Shown here piece after piece: positions 16,422 to 25,848 of a stretch of DNA of 64,000 nt. The DNA is from PALSA-1353 sp050012375 (lineage in GTDB: Bacteria; Planctomycetota; Phycisphaerae; Tepidisphaerales; Tepidisphaeraceae). The stretch is taken from the NCBI GenBank assembly GCA_050012375.1, contig JBEKHH010000028.1, forward strand, positions 1 to 64,000, in the 5' to 3' direction. Each line of letters begins with the position of its first letter. Position 1 is the stretch's first letter. Under the pieces are notes generated by a model, which was given only the letters and a program-made list of their open reading frames with translations, made no database searches and was not told where the DNA came from. The position numbers were made by a program, and so were the translations under genes.

Positions 16422-17579
16422 TCAATGCGCCGGCCGCGTCGACGGCAGGCTGTAATCCGGCTGCATCAGCGGCGTCAAATCGTACCCCGTCGTTTTCTTG
16501 ACGACGTCGATCAGTTCCTGCGGCGTCGCCGGCGTGTGCCCGTGCAAAGCCGGCAACACCTTCGCCAGCGCCCCATCCCCCTCGGCGGCGAACCAGGAAT
16601 CAATCACCAGCGCCCCTTTCGGGAGCAGCGCCCGGTCGTAGTCGTCCAAATACTCCGGCCGAATCTCCGCCGGATCGAGCGCGTTGATCAAATCCAGCCG
16701 CACGAAGGGCCTGAGTTCATCCGGCCGGCCGATCAGTCCCTCCGTCCATTGGCGCCGTGACATCCCCGTCACGATCGCCGCGTACTTAATCGCAAAAATG
16801 TTCGCCACGCCGAAATCAAACCAATTTTCGCGGGCCGGAAGTTTCAGCGGCTCCAGCACGTTGTCGTGAACGAACCGCTCGAAAAGATGCTCGGCTTCGT
16901 TCGTGCCGTACATGGAAAGGTGATCGGCCATTCCGCCTTCGAAATAGCGGACCGCCGCCGCCAGAGCGTCGCGCTGTGTGGCGGCATTGTCGCCGTCGCG
17001 AATCTCCACCCACCAGAGCAGATCATCCATCGGCTTGTCGGTCGTCAGCATCGCGACGGTGGAATACGACACGTCATGAGCAAAGCGAATGTAATGGAAC
17101 CGCGGATCGCTCCACCCCGCGGCCAGCGCGTCCGCCACCTGTGACCGCGTCGCGACGAAATAATAAATCGTCGGCCTCAGCGCCGCAATTTTCCCGAGCT
17201 GCGGCAAGAGCTTGTTGTCCAGAAAGTCATCCACCGGCTTGCGGTCCCCCAGGGCCAGGTCCTGCATCATCGTGCCGGTTAGCTCCTGGCGGCGCTGTCG
17301 GATCAGGCCGGTGATATCGGAGGGCATCGTCGTCGGGCGCGTCGCCGGCGCAACCGACGCCAGCACGGTCTTGATCCACGCATCGTCCTGTGGCCGGCAA
17401 ATCGCCGAGCGATCCCCGCTGGTCACGAGATGAAATCCCGGCGGAATCTCGGCCTTGTGCGGCGCGGTCGCGGGCTCGGTTGTCGGCCCTGTCGCCGCGC
17501 CGCTTTCCCCTCCCTGTGCCGCCGCAACCCAAATCAGCGTCGCCAGCAGCGGCGCAATTGTCAGGGGCCTTCCCTTCAT
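16422..17579 (-). CDS. secreted protein of unknown function
   Basis: 385 residues with a Sec signal peptide (hydrophobic residues about 6-22, ending near AAAQGG) and then a Thr/Pro/Ala-rich linker. The mature domain is acidic, with Trp-rich stretches such as DDLLWWVEIRDG, and resembles no enzyme I recognise. The start overlaps the serA stop as ATGA (17576-17579), so translation is likely coupled to serA. Confidence 0.72.
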   Translation of the reverse strand: MKGRPLTIAPLLATLIWVAAAQGGESGAATGPTTEPATAPHKAEIPPGFHLVTSGDRSAICRPQDDAWIKTVLASVAPATRPTTMPSDITGLIRQRRQELTGTMMQDLALGDRKPVDDFLDNKLLPQLGKIAALRPTIYYFVATRSQVADALAAGWSDPRFHYIRFAHDVSYSTVAMLTTDKPMDDLLWWVEIRDGDNAATQRDALAAAVRYFEGGMADHLSMYGTNEAEHLFERFVHDNVLEPLKLPARENWFDFGVANIFAIKYAAIVTGMSRRQWTEGLIGRPDELRPFVRLDLINALDPAEIRPEYLDDYDRALLPKGALVIDSWFAAEGDGALAKVLPALHGHTPATPQELIDVVKKTTGYDLTPLMQPDYSLPSTRPAH

Positions 17580-19204
17580 TTTGGCCTTGCCGGCAATACC
17601 AGGCTCTTCACCTTCAAAATGTTCGGCCGGCTCTTCAGCCGCTCCAGCAGGCTCGCCGGCGGCTCGCTGTCGGTCTTGATCACCATCAGCGCCGTCGCCT
17701 TCCCGTCGGCTTCAAATTCCCGGCTGATCACCATGTCCGCGATGTTCACCTTCGCGTCGCCAAAGCTCGAGCCCACCACGCCAATCACGCCGGGCTGGTC
17801 CTGGTTCACGATCAGCACCATGTTCCCCTCGGGAATCATGTCCATGGAGTACCCGTCCACCCGCAGCACGCGCGGAAGACCATCGGCGTAAACCGTGCCC
17901 AGCACGCGGTGGCTCTGGCCGTCCGGTCCGTCGGCGCGCACCCCGACGATGTCCCCCACCAATCCCGCCGGCGGGTTCGGCTCGTGGATGGTGGCCAGTT
18001 CGATGCCCCGCGCCCGAGCCAGATGTTCCACGTTGATCACGTTCACCTCCGTGTCCAGATGCGGGCGCAACAGCTCCACCGTCGCCAGGCGCAGAAGCGT
18101 GTTCATGTGCTTGGGAGCGCGCGTCCCGCTGGCTCGAAGCGTGATTGTGCGATATCCTCCCTCGCACAATGCCGCCAGCAGCGCCCCGATCCGCCGCGCC
18201 AGTTCCACGAAGGGCTTTTCATCCGCCGGCAAATCCAGCTTCAACCCCCCCGCGTTGACCGCCCCGCGAATCTCGCCCGTGTTCAGATACGCCACGATCG
18301 CCTTGCACGCCTCCACCGACACCGCCGTCTGGGCCTCGTCGGTGCTGGCGCCCAGGTGCGGCGTCAATACCACATTCTCCAAACCGAACAGCGGATGGTC
18401 CTTCGCCGGCGGCTCCGTCGCGTAGACGTCGATCGCCGCTCCCGCGATCTTCTTCTCCTTGATCGCATCGGCCAGGGCAAATTCATCCACCACTTCCCCG
18501 CGCGAATCGTTGATCACCAGCAGATTCGGCCGGCATTTGTTCATCAGTCGATCGCGGTTCAGCAGGTGCTTGGTCTGTTCGCCGCCGGGAACATGGAAGG
18601 TGATCACGTCGATTTGAGAAAGGAATTCGTCGAAATCGCGGACCAGTTTCACCTTCCCATCCAGGGCCGTCGGGCCGGTGAAATAGGGATCGAATGCCAC
18701 GACGTTCATCTCCATCGCCAGCGCCCGCGTCGCGACGGTCCGGCCGATCCGGCCGAGCCCCACGACCCCCAACGTTTTCCCCGCCAGCTGCGTGCCCTGG
18801 TAGGCGCTGCGCTTCTTCCATTCCAGTTGCCCCGATTTCAGGCTGGCGTGTGCCTGCGGGACCTTTCTCGCCAGGGACAAAAGCAGCGCCAGAGCGTGCT
18901 CGGCCGTCGAGAGCGTGCTCGCCTCGGCGGTGTTCAGCACCAGGATTCCCCGGGCCGTCGCCGCTTCCAGATCGATGTTGTCCACCCCGACGCCGGCGCG
19001 GGCGATCGCCTTCACCTTCCCCGGCTTTTCCAGCACCCGCGCGGTCACCTTCGCCCCCGACCGCACGATCACGGCGTCATATTCCCCCACCGCCGCGGCA
19101 AGCTCCTCCTCTTTCAAACCGATCTTCACGTCGAAAGCCGCTTGACTCCGCTTCAGAAACTCCAGGCCTTCTTCCGCGAGTTTGTCAGCCACCAGAATAC
19201 GCAT
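17576..19204 (-). CDS. serA: D-3-phosphoglycerate dehydrogenase
   Basis: 542 residues from the ATG at 19204, which has GGAGG eight bases upstream; the longer frame to 19228 is not needed. It oxidises 3-phosphoglycerate to phosphohydroxypyruvate with NAD, opening serine synthesis. Domains: catalytic/NAD (1-~310, with GLGRIGR and the catalytic His in PHLGAST), the intervening ASB domain (~320-455) and a C-terminal ACT domain (~470-542) as in long type-1 SerA. The active-site loop reads INDSRGEVVDE, where NxARGG is usual; the substrate Arg is kept but the flanking residues differ. Confidence 0.93.
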   Translation of the reverse strand: MRILVADKLAEEGLEFLKRSQAAFDVKIGLKEEELAAAVGEYDAVIVRSGAKVTARVLEKPGKVKAIARAGVGVDNIDLEAATARGILVLNTAEASTLSTAEHALALLLSLARKVPQAHASLKSGQLEWKKRSAYQGTQLAGKTLGVVGLGRIGRTVATRALAMEMNVVAFDPYFTGPTALDGKVKLVRDFDEFLSQIDVITFHVPGGEQTKHLLNRDRLMNKCRPNLLVINDSRGEVVDEFALADAIKEKKIAGAAIDVYATEPPAKDHPLFGLENVVLTPHLGASTDEAQTAVSVEACKAIVAYLNTGEIRGAVNAGGLKLDLPADEKPFVELARRIGALLAALCEGGYRTITLRASGTRAPKHMNTLLRLATVELLRPHLDTEVNVINVEHLARARGIELATIHEPNPPAGLVGDIVGVRADGPDGQSHRVLGTVYADGLPRVLRVDGYSMDMIPEGNMVLIVNQDQPGVIGVVGSSFGDAKVNIADMVISREFEADGKATALMVIKTDSEPPASLLERLKSRPNILKVKSLVLPARPK

Positions 19205-19330
19205 ATTTGAACCTCCAGTTTGAACCATGGCCAGAGATAGTAAGGAACCCGGCGATTCGCTTCAAGCCGGCGCCTATCATCTTCAGCCGCCCCTATGACG
19301 GACCGAACTCATAGATGGAGCAGGCTATCC

Positions 19331-19777
19331 ATGAAAACGACCGTTAAAACGTCCCTATGCCTCGTTCTGCTGGTGGTCATTGTGGCTGCCATGGGCTCCA
19401 TTACCCATCGCCAAGGCGGCCAGGAATCAACCGGGCAGGACCTCAAGGGTCTGATCCCATGGCGAGGCGATATGGATTCCGCCCGCCGCGACGCAATCGC
19501 CGCGAATAAACCGCTGCTCGTTGAATTCATGGCCAGTTGGTGCCCCGATTGCCAGGAAATGGCTCGACAAACCTGGACCCAGCCCCCCATCGCCGCCGCC
19601 ATGCGCACCTTTGTCCCCGTCCTGATTGATGTGGATGCACAGCCGGAATTGACGCGGCAATACAACATCGCGGCAATCCCATCCCTTTTCGTCGTCGATC
19701 CCAAAAGTGGAACGATTACCCGCGAAATCCGCGATCGTGTCCTGTCCCCCGAAGAATTGCTCGCCTGGCTGAAGTAA
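19331..19777 (+). CDS. membrane-anchored thioredoxin-like protein
   Basis: 148 residues from the ATG at 19331, with GGAG upstream. An N-terminal hydrophobic segment (about 5-25) could be a signal or anchor. The thioredoxin fold follows, with the redox motif WCPDC in FMASWCPDCQEM and the cis-Pro in AAIPSLFVVD. Likely a thiol-disulfide protein on the outer face of the membrane, of the DsbD-C/TlpA type. Divergent from serA; its stop is 5 nt from the convergent neighbour. Confidence 0.85.
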   Translation: MKTTVKTSLCLVLLVVIVAAMGSITHRQGGQESTGQDLKGLIPWRGDMDSARRDAIAANKPLLVEFMASWCPDCQEMARQTWTQPPIAAAMRTFVPVLIDVDAQPELTRQYNIAAIPSLFVVDPKSGTITREIRDRVLSPEELLAWLK

Positions 19778-19782
19778 TCGAC

Positions 19783-20184
19783 TTAACGCTTCGCTTCCCC
19801 GGCCTCATCGGCCTGGTCCCCGCCCGGCAGCGCGTCGATTTGCCGCACCCGATCCATCAACTCCGGCTTCCCCAGCCGCTCGGCACAATAGGTTGCAATC
19901 GCCTTCAATCCTTTCCCGTACCATCGCTTCAACATCGGGCTGGATTGAATCTCCGGCGGCACCTTCGCCCAGATCATTCCCTGCTCGAAAATCGACTTCT
20001 CGTGGACCTGACATAGGCAGGTCAATTTTTCCTCATCCCCCGCCGCCGCCGCGTCGAACAATTCCTTCCGAAGCCGATCCGGCGTTATCGTCGGCTCATT
20101 CACTCGCGGAATGCGCAGCTCGATCAGCAACGGTTGCTCCGCCGGCGGAGGTTTCGATCGTTTCAGGAAGCCAAATAGCGCCAT
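19783..20184 (-). CDS. hypothetical cytosolic protein
   Basis: 133 residues from MALFGFLKRSK at 20184. The sequence is helical and charged, with a segment FDAAAAGDEEKLTCLCQVHE. No family recognised. It is the last gene of a same-strand cluster with the MBL hydrolase (52 nt upstream), the zinc-finger gene and transketolase. Confidence 0.6.
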   Translation of the reverse strand: MALFGFLKRSKPPPAEQPLLIELRIPRVNEPTITPDRLRKELFDAAAAGDEEKLTCLCQVHEKSIFEQGMIWAKVPPEIQSSPMLKRWYGKGLKAIATYCAERLGKPELMDRVRQIDALPGGDQADEAGEAKR

Positions 20185-20236
20185 AAGAGAATGTGGCGGA
20201 AAAATACTCGACCACGCATCGGCTGGCAACCGACCC

Positions 20237-21082
20237 TTACGCCCATTGCAGTTCTAATTGCCGGAACACCGGCCTCTTCCGGGCTGGCAGCCACGGCGTG
20301 GGCCGATTCTGCTCAGCCAGGACCAGCCGCCGGCCGATCCGCCGATCGGCGCTGAACAGTTCGCGGAGCAATTTCGGACAGTTGCACTGCCGGCTGCGAT
20401 GAAGCAGCACGATATGTCCGGGCAGCGCCTGCCCTTGCCGCTGGCCCTGATCGAGGATCTGGCGCACGGCATCCAGCGCCTCCGCGTTGGAAAGGTGCCC
20501 GCGCCCTCCCATGATTCTCCGTTTCAAAAACGCCGGCCGATTGCTGTTCAATTGCATTTGCGGATCGTAGTTGCTCTCGATCGCCAGCACGTCCACGCCG
20601 CGGAATCGCCGCACCAGTTCCGCGCTGGCGCGACCCAAATCCGTCGCGTATCCGATCCGGCCGCCGAATCCCTCGATGACGAATCCATGCGACCCCAACT
20701 CATCGTGCGGGAGCCGAATGGCGCGCAGTTCAATTCCATCCGCCGGCGAAAACGGCCGCCCGTTGAATGGCCGAATAAGACCGGCGAATTCACATTCGCC
20801 CGCGCCGAGGCCGGCCAATTCGTCGATCCGCTTTTCGTGACAGAATACGAAAATCCCCTGCCGCACGATTTGCCCGATCCAATTGGGATTGAAATGATCG
20901 CGATCGAGATGGGTCAGACAGATCGCCGCGACCTCGCCGAGATCCGCTCCCAGCGCGGTCATGCGCCCGGCGGCGGTTCGCGGCCCGATCCCGCAGTCGA
21001 TCAGGATCGTGCCCCCGTCCCCGCGCAGCACCGAGCAATTCCCCGCTGATCCGCTGGCCAGAATGCAAAGTGATAGCGACAT
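20237..21082 (-). CDS. metallo-beta-lactamase-fold hydrolase (YycJ/WalJ-like)
   Basis: 281 residues. The start MSLSLCILASGSAGNCSVLR is the typical N-terminus of YycJ-like MBL proteins, followed by ILIDCGIGPRT. The metal motif reads THLDRDHF, so the second His of HxHxDH is Asp. Further metal ligands plausibly lie in the ATDLG segment and in HIVLLHRSR near the C-terminus. YycJ proteins are thought to be nucleases acting on DNA or RNA ends; activity here is inferred. It follows the YgiT-type gene by 21 nt in the transketolase cluster. Confidence 0.85.
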   Translation of the reverse strand: MSLSLCILASGSAGNCSVLRGDGGTILIDCGIGPRTAAGRMTALGADLGEVAAICLTHLDRDHFNPNWIGQIVRQGIFVFCHEKRIDELAGLGAGECEFAGLIRPFNGRPFSPADGIELRAIRLPHDELGSHGFVIEGFGGRIGYATDLGRASAELVRRFRGVDVLAIESNYDPQMQLNSNRPAFLKRRIMGGRGHLSNAEALDAVRQILDQGQRQGQALPGHIVLLHRSRQCNCPKLLRELFSADRRIGRRLVLAEQNRPTPWLPARKRPVFRQLELQWA

Positions 21083-21103
21083 CCGTGTCCTCAGCGCGCT
21101 CAG

Positions 21104-21337
21104 CTAAGCAATCTTCAGACCGAATCCCCTGATCTCAACTTGCACGCCGGCGCAAACCGCTTCTTCAGCTGCCCGCAGCAACCGTCGTGTTACGTCTTCC
21201 GAAACGTATTGCTCTCCGCAGTTGTCGCAAACATTGGCGGGCACCGATTTGAACACCAGGGTCGTGGCGCCCCGTTCCAGCGTGACCGTTACCCGCGCGG
21301 GCGCCGTCTTGCCATTCTTGCAAATCACACATTTCAT
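21104..21337 (-). CDS. YgiT-type zinc finger protein (MqsA N-terminal-like)
   Basis: 77 residues with CxxC pairs at CVIC (3-6) and CDNC (37-40), the zinc-binding domain of MqsA/YgiT antitoxins. A GAGG site lies upstream of the ATG at 21337. In other genomes these short proteins usually pair with a DUF4258 or MqsR toxin. No such partner is adjacent: transketolase lies 15 nt upstream and an MBL hydrolase 21 nt downstream. Orphan antitoxin, or a zinc protein with another role. Confidence 0.85.
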   Translation of the reverse strand: MKCVICKNGKTAPARVTVTLERGATTLVFKSVPANVCDNCGEQYVSEDVTRRLLRAAEEAVCAGVQVEIRGFGLKIA

Positions 21338-21352
21338 TTTTTCCTCGGCCCA

Positions 21353-23308
21353 TCACACCGCCGCCAGGATCGCCTTCAGGCCCAAACCCAAATAATCCAG
21401 CACGTCCTGCGGCTCGCGGCCGCTCTTGGGGATCTGATGCACGTTCAGCGACTTGAGCGTCACGTCCGCGCCGCCGACGGCAATCTGCATCGCCAGCTCG
21501 CTGTCCAGTCCGCCCGTGTAATTGTCCTCCACGGTAATGATTCGCCCGCCCGATTTGGCCGCGATCTTGATGATCCCGTCATCCTTCAGCGGCAAACCAT
21601 ACGCGTCGATCACCCCCGCTTTCTTTCCGCTCTTGGCCAGCTCATCCGCCGCCTTCAGGCATTCGTGAACCATGTAACCGGCCGACACGAACACCAGGTC
21701 CTTCCCCTCGCGGAGCACCTTGTATCCGCCGGCCTCGAACGAATCTTCCGGCTTGTACAGCGTCTTGGTCTCCGCGCGCAGAGCGCGCTGATAACATGCC
21801 CCATCCAGGTTCGCCATCAATTCGGTGATCTGGTAGCAACTCACCGCGTCGGCCGGGAAGAAATACCTCACCGCCGGCTGGCCGTTGAAATTCCTCACAT
21901 GGCAGAAGCTGCGGAAGAACGCCACGTCCGGCAGGGACATCTGGCTCGGCCCATCCGCGGCCAAAGTCACGCCCGCGTGCGTTCCGGTGATCTTCAGATT
22001 TGCCCCGCTGATGATCGCCATCTCAACCTGGTCGTACGCCCGCTCCACGAACTTGCCGAACGTCGAGCAAAATGGGATTTTCCCAGCCGCGCTGGCGCCC
22101 GCCGCGACGCTGATCATGTTCTGCTCGGCGATCTTGCATTCCAGATATTGGGCCGGGAATTTCTTGGCAAACCATTCCGCATGCGTCGAGTTCTTTACAT
22201 CCGCATCCAGCCCGATCACGCGCTTATCCGCCTCCCCCAGCGCCACCAGCGCCGCACCATACGCCTTGCGCGGGGCGATCGGCTTGCCCGCCGCCAATTC
22301 CTTCTCCATTCCCACCGCCGCCAACCCCTCGGCATACGACTTGATCTTGATCGCCTTCTTCTCCCGGGCCGGCGCCTTGGCCGTGATTGCGCCCGGCTTC
22401 AACTCCCCGCTGGTCTTGTAATCCAAAACTCCCAAATCCTTCGCCGTGCGATCCAATTCACCGAGGATTTCGCCCAGTTGATCTTTCTTGACGGGAGTTC
22501 CGTGCTTGCCCATTCCCTGCTCGTGCGGCGCGCCCCAGCCCTTGATCGTCCGGGCCACGATCGCCAGCGGCCTCTGCCCGTTCTGCACCACGTGCAATTC
22601 CTTCAGCGCCTCGTCGATCTCCTCCGCCTCGTGCCCGTCGATCACCCGCACGATGAATCCGAACGCCTTCAGCTTGTCGGCAAGCCCCTGATAGCTCTGT
22701 TGCGGCGAAACCCAATCGCTCTGGGCCAATTCATTGCAATTGAAGATCGCAACGACGTTGGTCAGCGCATGATCGACGATGAAATCCGCCGCCTCCCAGA
22801 TCTGCCCTTCCCGGCTCTCGCCGTCGCCGATGATGCAGTAGATGTTCCGATCGATCTTGTCCATGCGTGCCGCGGCCGCGAGCCCCGCCGCCACGGACAG
22901 GCCCTGCCCGAGGCTTCCGGTGGCCGCGTCGAAAAACGGCACGCCCACCTGCGGATTGGGATGCCCGTCGATCGGGCTATCGATCGCCCGCAGGGTCAGC
23001 GCATCCGCCGTGGTCATCGGCCGCGCCGATTCCCGCCCCTTGCCCAGCGGCACGATCATCGCCCCCAGATCGGCCAGTGCGGCGTAAATAATCGGCACCG
23101 CGTGTCCTTCGGAAAGCACGAGCCGATCTGAAGCCGGGTTCCACGGGTCTTTCGGATCCCACCGCATCTGACGGTACATAAGCACGGTGACCAGATGCGC
23201 CAGCGACAAAGCCGTCGAAGGATGCCCGCTGCCCGCGGACGTGGTCATCTCCACGCTCAATTTGCCGATATCGATCGCCTTCCGATTGACCGCGGACTCG
23301 AATCCCAT
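21353..23308 (-). CDS. tkt: transketolase
   Basis: 651 residues. Thiamine-diphosphate enzyme of the pentose phosphate pathway that moves two-carbon ketol units between sugar phosphates. Visible: SAGSGHPSTALSLAHL, the TPP motif GDGESREGQIWEAA ending in FNCN, and the pyrimidine-binding and C-terminal domains in one chain. Length is normal for single-chain transketolase. Head of a same-strand cluster (zinc finger, MBL hydrolase, unknown). Confidence 0.93.
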   Translation of the reverse strand: MGFESAVNRKAIDIGKLSVEMTTSAGSGHPSTALSLAHLVTVLMYRQMRWDPKDPWNPASDRLVLSEGHAVPIIYAALADLGAMIVPLGKGRESARPMTTADALTLRAIDSPIDGHPNPQVGVPFFDAATGSLGQGLSVAAGLAAAARMDKIDRNIYCIIGDGESREGQIWEAADFIVDHALTNVVAIFNCNELAQSDWVSPQQSYQGLADKLKAFGFIVRVIDGHEAEEIDEALKELHVVQNGQRPLAIVARTIKGWGAPHEQGMGKHGTPVKKDQLGEILGELDRTAKDLGVLDYKTSGELKPGAITAKAPAREKKAIKIKSYAEGLAAVGMEKELAAGKPIAPRKAYGAALVALGEADKRVIGLDADVKNSTHAEWFAKKFPAQYLECKIAEQNMISVAAGASAAGKIPFCSTFGKFVERAYDQVEMAIISGANLKITGTHAGVTLAADGPSQMSLPDVAFFRSFCHVRNFNGQPAVRYFFPADAVSCYQITELMANLDGACYQRALRAETKTLYKPEDSFEAGGYKVLREGKDLVFVSAGYMVHECLKAADELAKSGKKAGVIDAYGLPLKDDGIIKIAAKSGGRIITVEDNYTGGLDSELAMQIAVGGADVTLKSLNVHQIPKSGREPQDVLDYLGLGLKAILAAV

Positions 23309-23449
23309 GTTGGCGCTCCGGTGAAAGACTGACCCGCGAGAATACTATCCGGCGGAAACGGACGCAATTCTCCAGACTCGCAGCGCGGTGTTTTCCCGTT
23401 CCCCATGCGCAGAGCAAGAAACCACGAAGGCGCCGCGGAGGCTTTGCCT

Positions 23450-24670
23450 TCAGGCGGGAGCAGATGGCAAAGGAGTTTGCGACCGGGAAGAAAAGGCGAT
23501 GGCGGCCGCCTGCTCGGCCCCCGCGGGCGATGGCCCATACCTTTCCCGCCGCAGCAGCTCGCAAATCAATAGAATGGTCAAAACCACGCACGCCAGCGGC
23601 TTAAGCCAGGGATCGGTCAGATGGTAGGCCCAGCCGTCGCAACTGAACCAGATGCCGATGCCCACCAGCGTCGCACCCCCGGACAGGCGACGATGGTCCA
23701 GGTACACGACGGCCGCGGGAATCGCCAGGATTCCCGCCAGAATCACGTAGGAATTCTCCTCGGTTCGCGGATTGAAGAGCATCAAATAGCAGGCGCTCAG
23801 CGCCGCCACGAATACGGACCGTTGCGGCTCATTCCACCGGCGTTTGGCCAGCAGGCACAACCCCAGCGTCCCGATCGCCGCCATAATCTGCATCATCGCC
23901 AGGAGTGATTGCGGGATGATCCAGCCGATCGTCCAGAGAAGCCCGCGCAGGTCGCAAAACGCCCGATCCGGCAGCGCCGCCACCAAAAGCTTGGCGGCGC
24001 AAGCATGATATTGTGCCATCACATAATGCGGATTGCTCGTCGCAAATGGAAACAGCACAAACACCGCCAGCCCCACCGCCAGCCGCCAGATCATCCGCCA
24101 ATAAACCGCCGCCGCCAGGAGCAGCATGACGAAAATGATCGGCTTGACCGCCAGCGCGACGATCAAATAAATCGTCGCGGCCGACCATCGCTTTCGGGCC
24201 AACTCCACCGTCGTATTCAACAGAAACCCCGCGATGTGCAGATTCGCCTGTCCACATCGGATGCTCGAAAGGGCCGGCGCAAACACCGCGAACGTGCCAA
24301 GCGCAAAGACCAGCGCAGCGTTTTGCGGCGACAATAACTTGGCCAGTCGCAACAGCCCGACGCAGTACAGCGCCAGCCCCGCCAGCCGCCATGCCATATC
24401 CCCCACCGGGTTGCCGGCAAACGCGAACGGCGAAAAGATGATCGCGAATTGGGGGAAATACAGGAACCCGTCAATTGACGCGGTAAAGTACAGGTCCCGT
24501 CCCGCCCACCAGTTGCGGGAACTCGGCGAAAACGTGGAACACAGGTTGGTGTTGAACGGATGAATGTACACCAGTGTCGACACCAGGATGACCGCAAACC
24601 CCCAAAGTCCCCAGGCGATCCACATCAGGCGACGCTTATTGGGCATCCGTAATTCGTCCAGATTCTTCAT
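23450..24670 (-). CDS. GT87-like polytopic glycosyltransferase
   Basis: 406 residues from the ATG at 24670, with GAGG upstream; the ATG at 24646 is an alternative. About ten hydrophobic helices and a first periplasmic loop ending in WWAGRDLYF... DGFLYFPQFAIIFSPFA match DUF2029/GT87 mannosyltransferases that use polyprenyl-phosphate sugars. It overlaps the upstream dolichol-phosphate-sugar synthase-like gene by 35 nt, which suggests that enzyme makes its donor. Cell-envelope glycan synthesis is inferred. A weak CACGAAGGC repeat trace (23421-23441) lies at its 3' end. Confidence 0.8.
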   Translation of the reverse strand: MKNLDELRMPNKRRLMWIAWGLWGFAVILVSTLVYIHPFNTNLCSTFSPSSRNWWAGRDLYFTASIDGFLYFPQFAIIFSPFAFAGNPVGDMAWRLAGLALYCVGLLRLAKLLSPQNAALVFALGTFAVFAPALSSIRCGQANLHIAGFLLNTTVELARKRWSAATIYLIVALAVKPIIFVMLLLAAAVYWRMIWRLAVGLAVFVLFPFATSNPHYVMAQYHACAAKLLVAALPDRAFCDLRGLLWTIGWIIPQSLLAMMQIMAAIGTLGLCLLAKRRWNEPQRSVFVAALSACYLMLFNPRTEENSYVILAGILAIPAAVVYLDHRRLSGGATLVGIGIWFSCDGWAYHLTDPWLKPLACVVLTILLICELLRRERYGPSPAGAEQAAAIAFSSRSQTPLPSAPA

Positions 24671-25586
24671 GGATGTCGGGCCTCGGGGATTTAGGGTTCG
24701 GGAAGAATTCCCGCCGCCAATTGAGGCGAGCTTTGCCGGCGACTGGAAACGCGACTCCTGGCTTCCCGACCGTCTCAACGACGCGCTGCACCGGTGTCCC
24801 CGCCATGATTCGAGATCCCTTGGCCGTTTTTCGCATGCGATGGCGAAGCCTCACGGTATCTTTAATCATCTGCCAGCCGTGGCTCACCATGCGCACCGTC
24901 GTTAGATCAACGTATTTGAAACAGACCGCCGTCTCTTCAATCCGCAATTGCGCCGCCGCGGCCCGCGCCAGAAGCTCGACGTCAAAGAAAAAGCCGTCGT
25001 TGGACATGGTCGGTGCCAGGATCTGCCACGCCCGCGCCGTCATCCCCTTAAGGCCCGCCTGGGTGTCCAGAGCGGTGATCGGCAGCATGCGCCGCAGCCA
25101 CCAGTTGAAACTCCTGCTCATCAGGTGCCGCCAGTAAATACTCGGGAAATCGCGCGGGTTGATCAAAAACTCCGATTGGGCGCTGACGCGGTTGGCTACC
25201 GTGATGTCCGCGCCCTCCTCCAGCACCTTTACGATCTTGATCGCCTCCTCCGGGTCGTAGGCGAAATCGACATCCGTATAGACGAGGTACGGCGTGTCGC
25301 TCGCATTCAGCCCGTGCCGCACCACGCTGCCCTTGCCCCGGTTCGTGCCGCAGGAAATCACGCGAATCCGCGGATCGGCCCGTCCCACCAGACGGTAAAG
25401 CATTTCAACCGTGCCATCGGTGCAGCCGTCGCACACGAATAACGCGCACCAGTCATCATGACGCCGCAAGAAACCAGTCAACCGCTCAACCGTAAATTCA
25501 ATAAAATCAGCGGCGTTGTACGTCGGCAGAATCAACGTGCAGCAAAATTGACCTTTGGATTCCAATTGCTCCGCTCGAGGCAACAT
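24636..25586 (-). CDS. family 2 glycosyltransferase, dolichyl/polyprenyl-phosphate sugar synthase-like
   Basis: 316 residues. GT2 fold: LILPTYNAADFIEFTVERL, CDGCTDGT, GTNRGKGSVVRHG, and the metal-binding DVD in VYTDVDFAYDPE. The acceptor-side ALDTQAGLKGM also matches dolichyl-phosphate glucose synthases. It probably transfers a sugar from a nucleotide donor to polyprenyl phosphate for use by the GT87-like enzyme encoded just downstream. The 262 nt between this start and the AsmA-like gene hold no clear feature. Confidence 0.85.
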   Translation of the reverse strand: MLPRAEQLESKGQFCCTLILPTYNAADFIEFTVERLTGFLRRHDDWCALFVCDGCTDGTVEMLYRLVGRADPRIRVISCGTNRGKGSVVRHGLNASDTPYLVYTDVDFAYDPEEAIKIVKVLEEGADITVANRVSAQSEFLINPRDFPSIYWRHLMSRSFNWWLRRMLPITALDTQAGLKGMTARAWQILAPTMSNDGFFFDVELLARAAAAQLRIEETAVCFKYVDLTTVRMVSHGWQMIKDTVRLRHRMRKTAKGSRIMAGTPVQRVVETVGKPGVAFPVAGKARLNWRREFFPNPKSPRPDIHEESGRITDAQ

Positions 25587-25848
25587 AGGCCGGGGTTCTC
25601 AAAACTAATACGACATGCGCGAACGTCGATCCGTGCATCTGCGAATTGTACAGACCCTACGCATCGTCGCAAGCTCGGTCTCGCTTTGCCAAGCCACTGG
25701 CTGACATCGCTCGCCGCGCCGCTTCGCAAGCGGCAGCCGATTCCAATTTACTCCTGAATGTGAAGCGCACATGAAAAACACCGCTGTGTTCCCTTCTTTA
25801 TTTCCGGTGCAACGCGATATTCCGCCGTAGCGATTTGTCGGACAACAT

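Noticed and set aside
23421..23441. CACGAAGGC repeat trace beyond the GT87-like gene end
   Set aside because: Only about two degenerate units and no complementary arm; too weak to list as a separate element.
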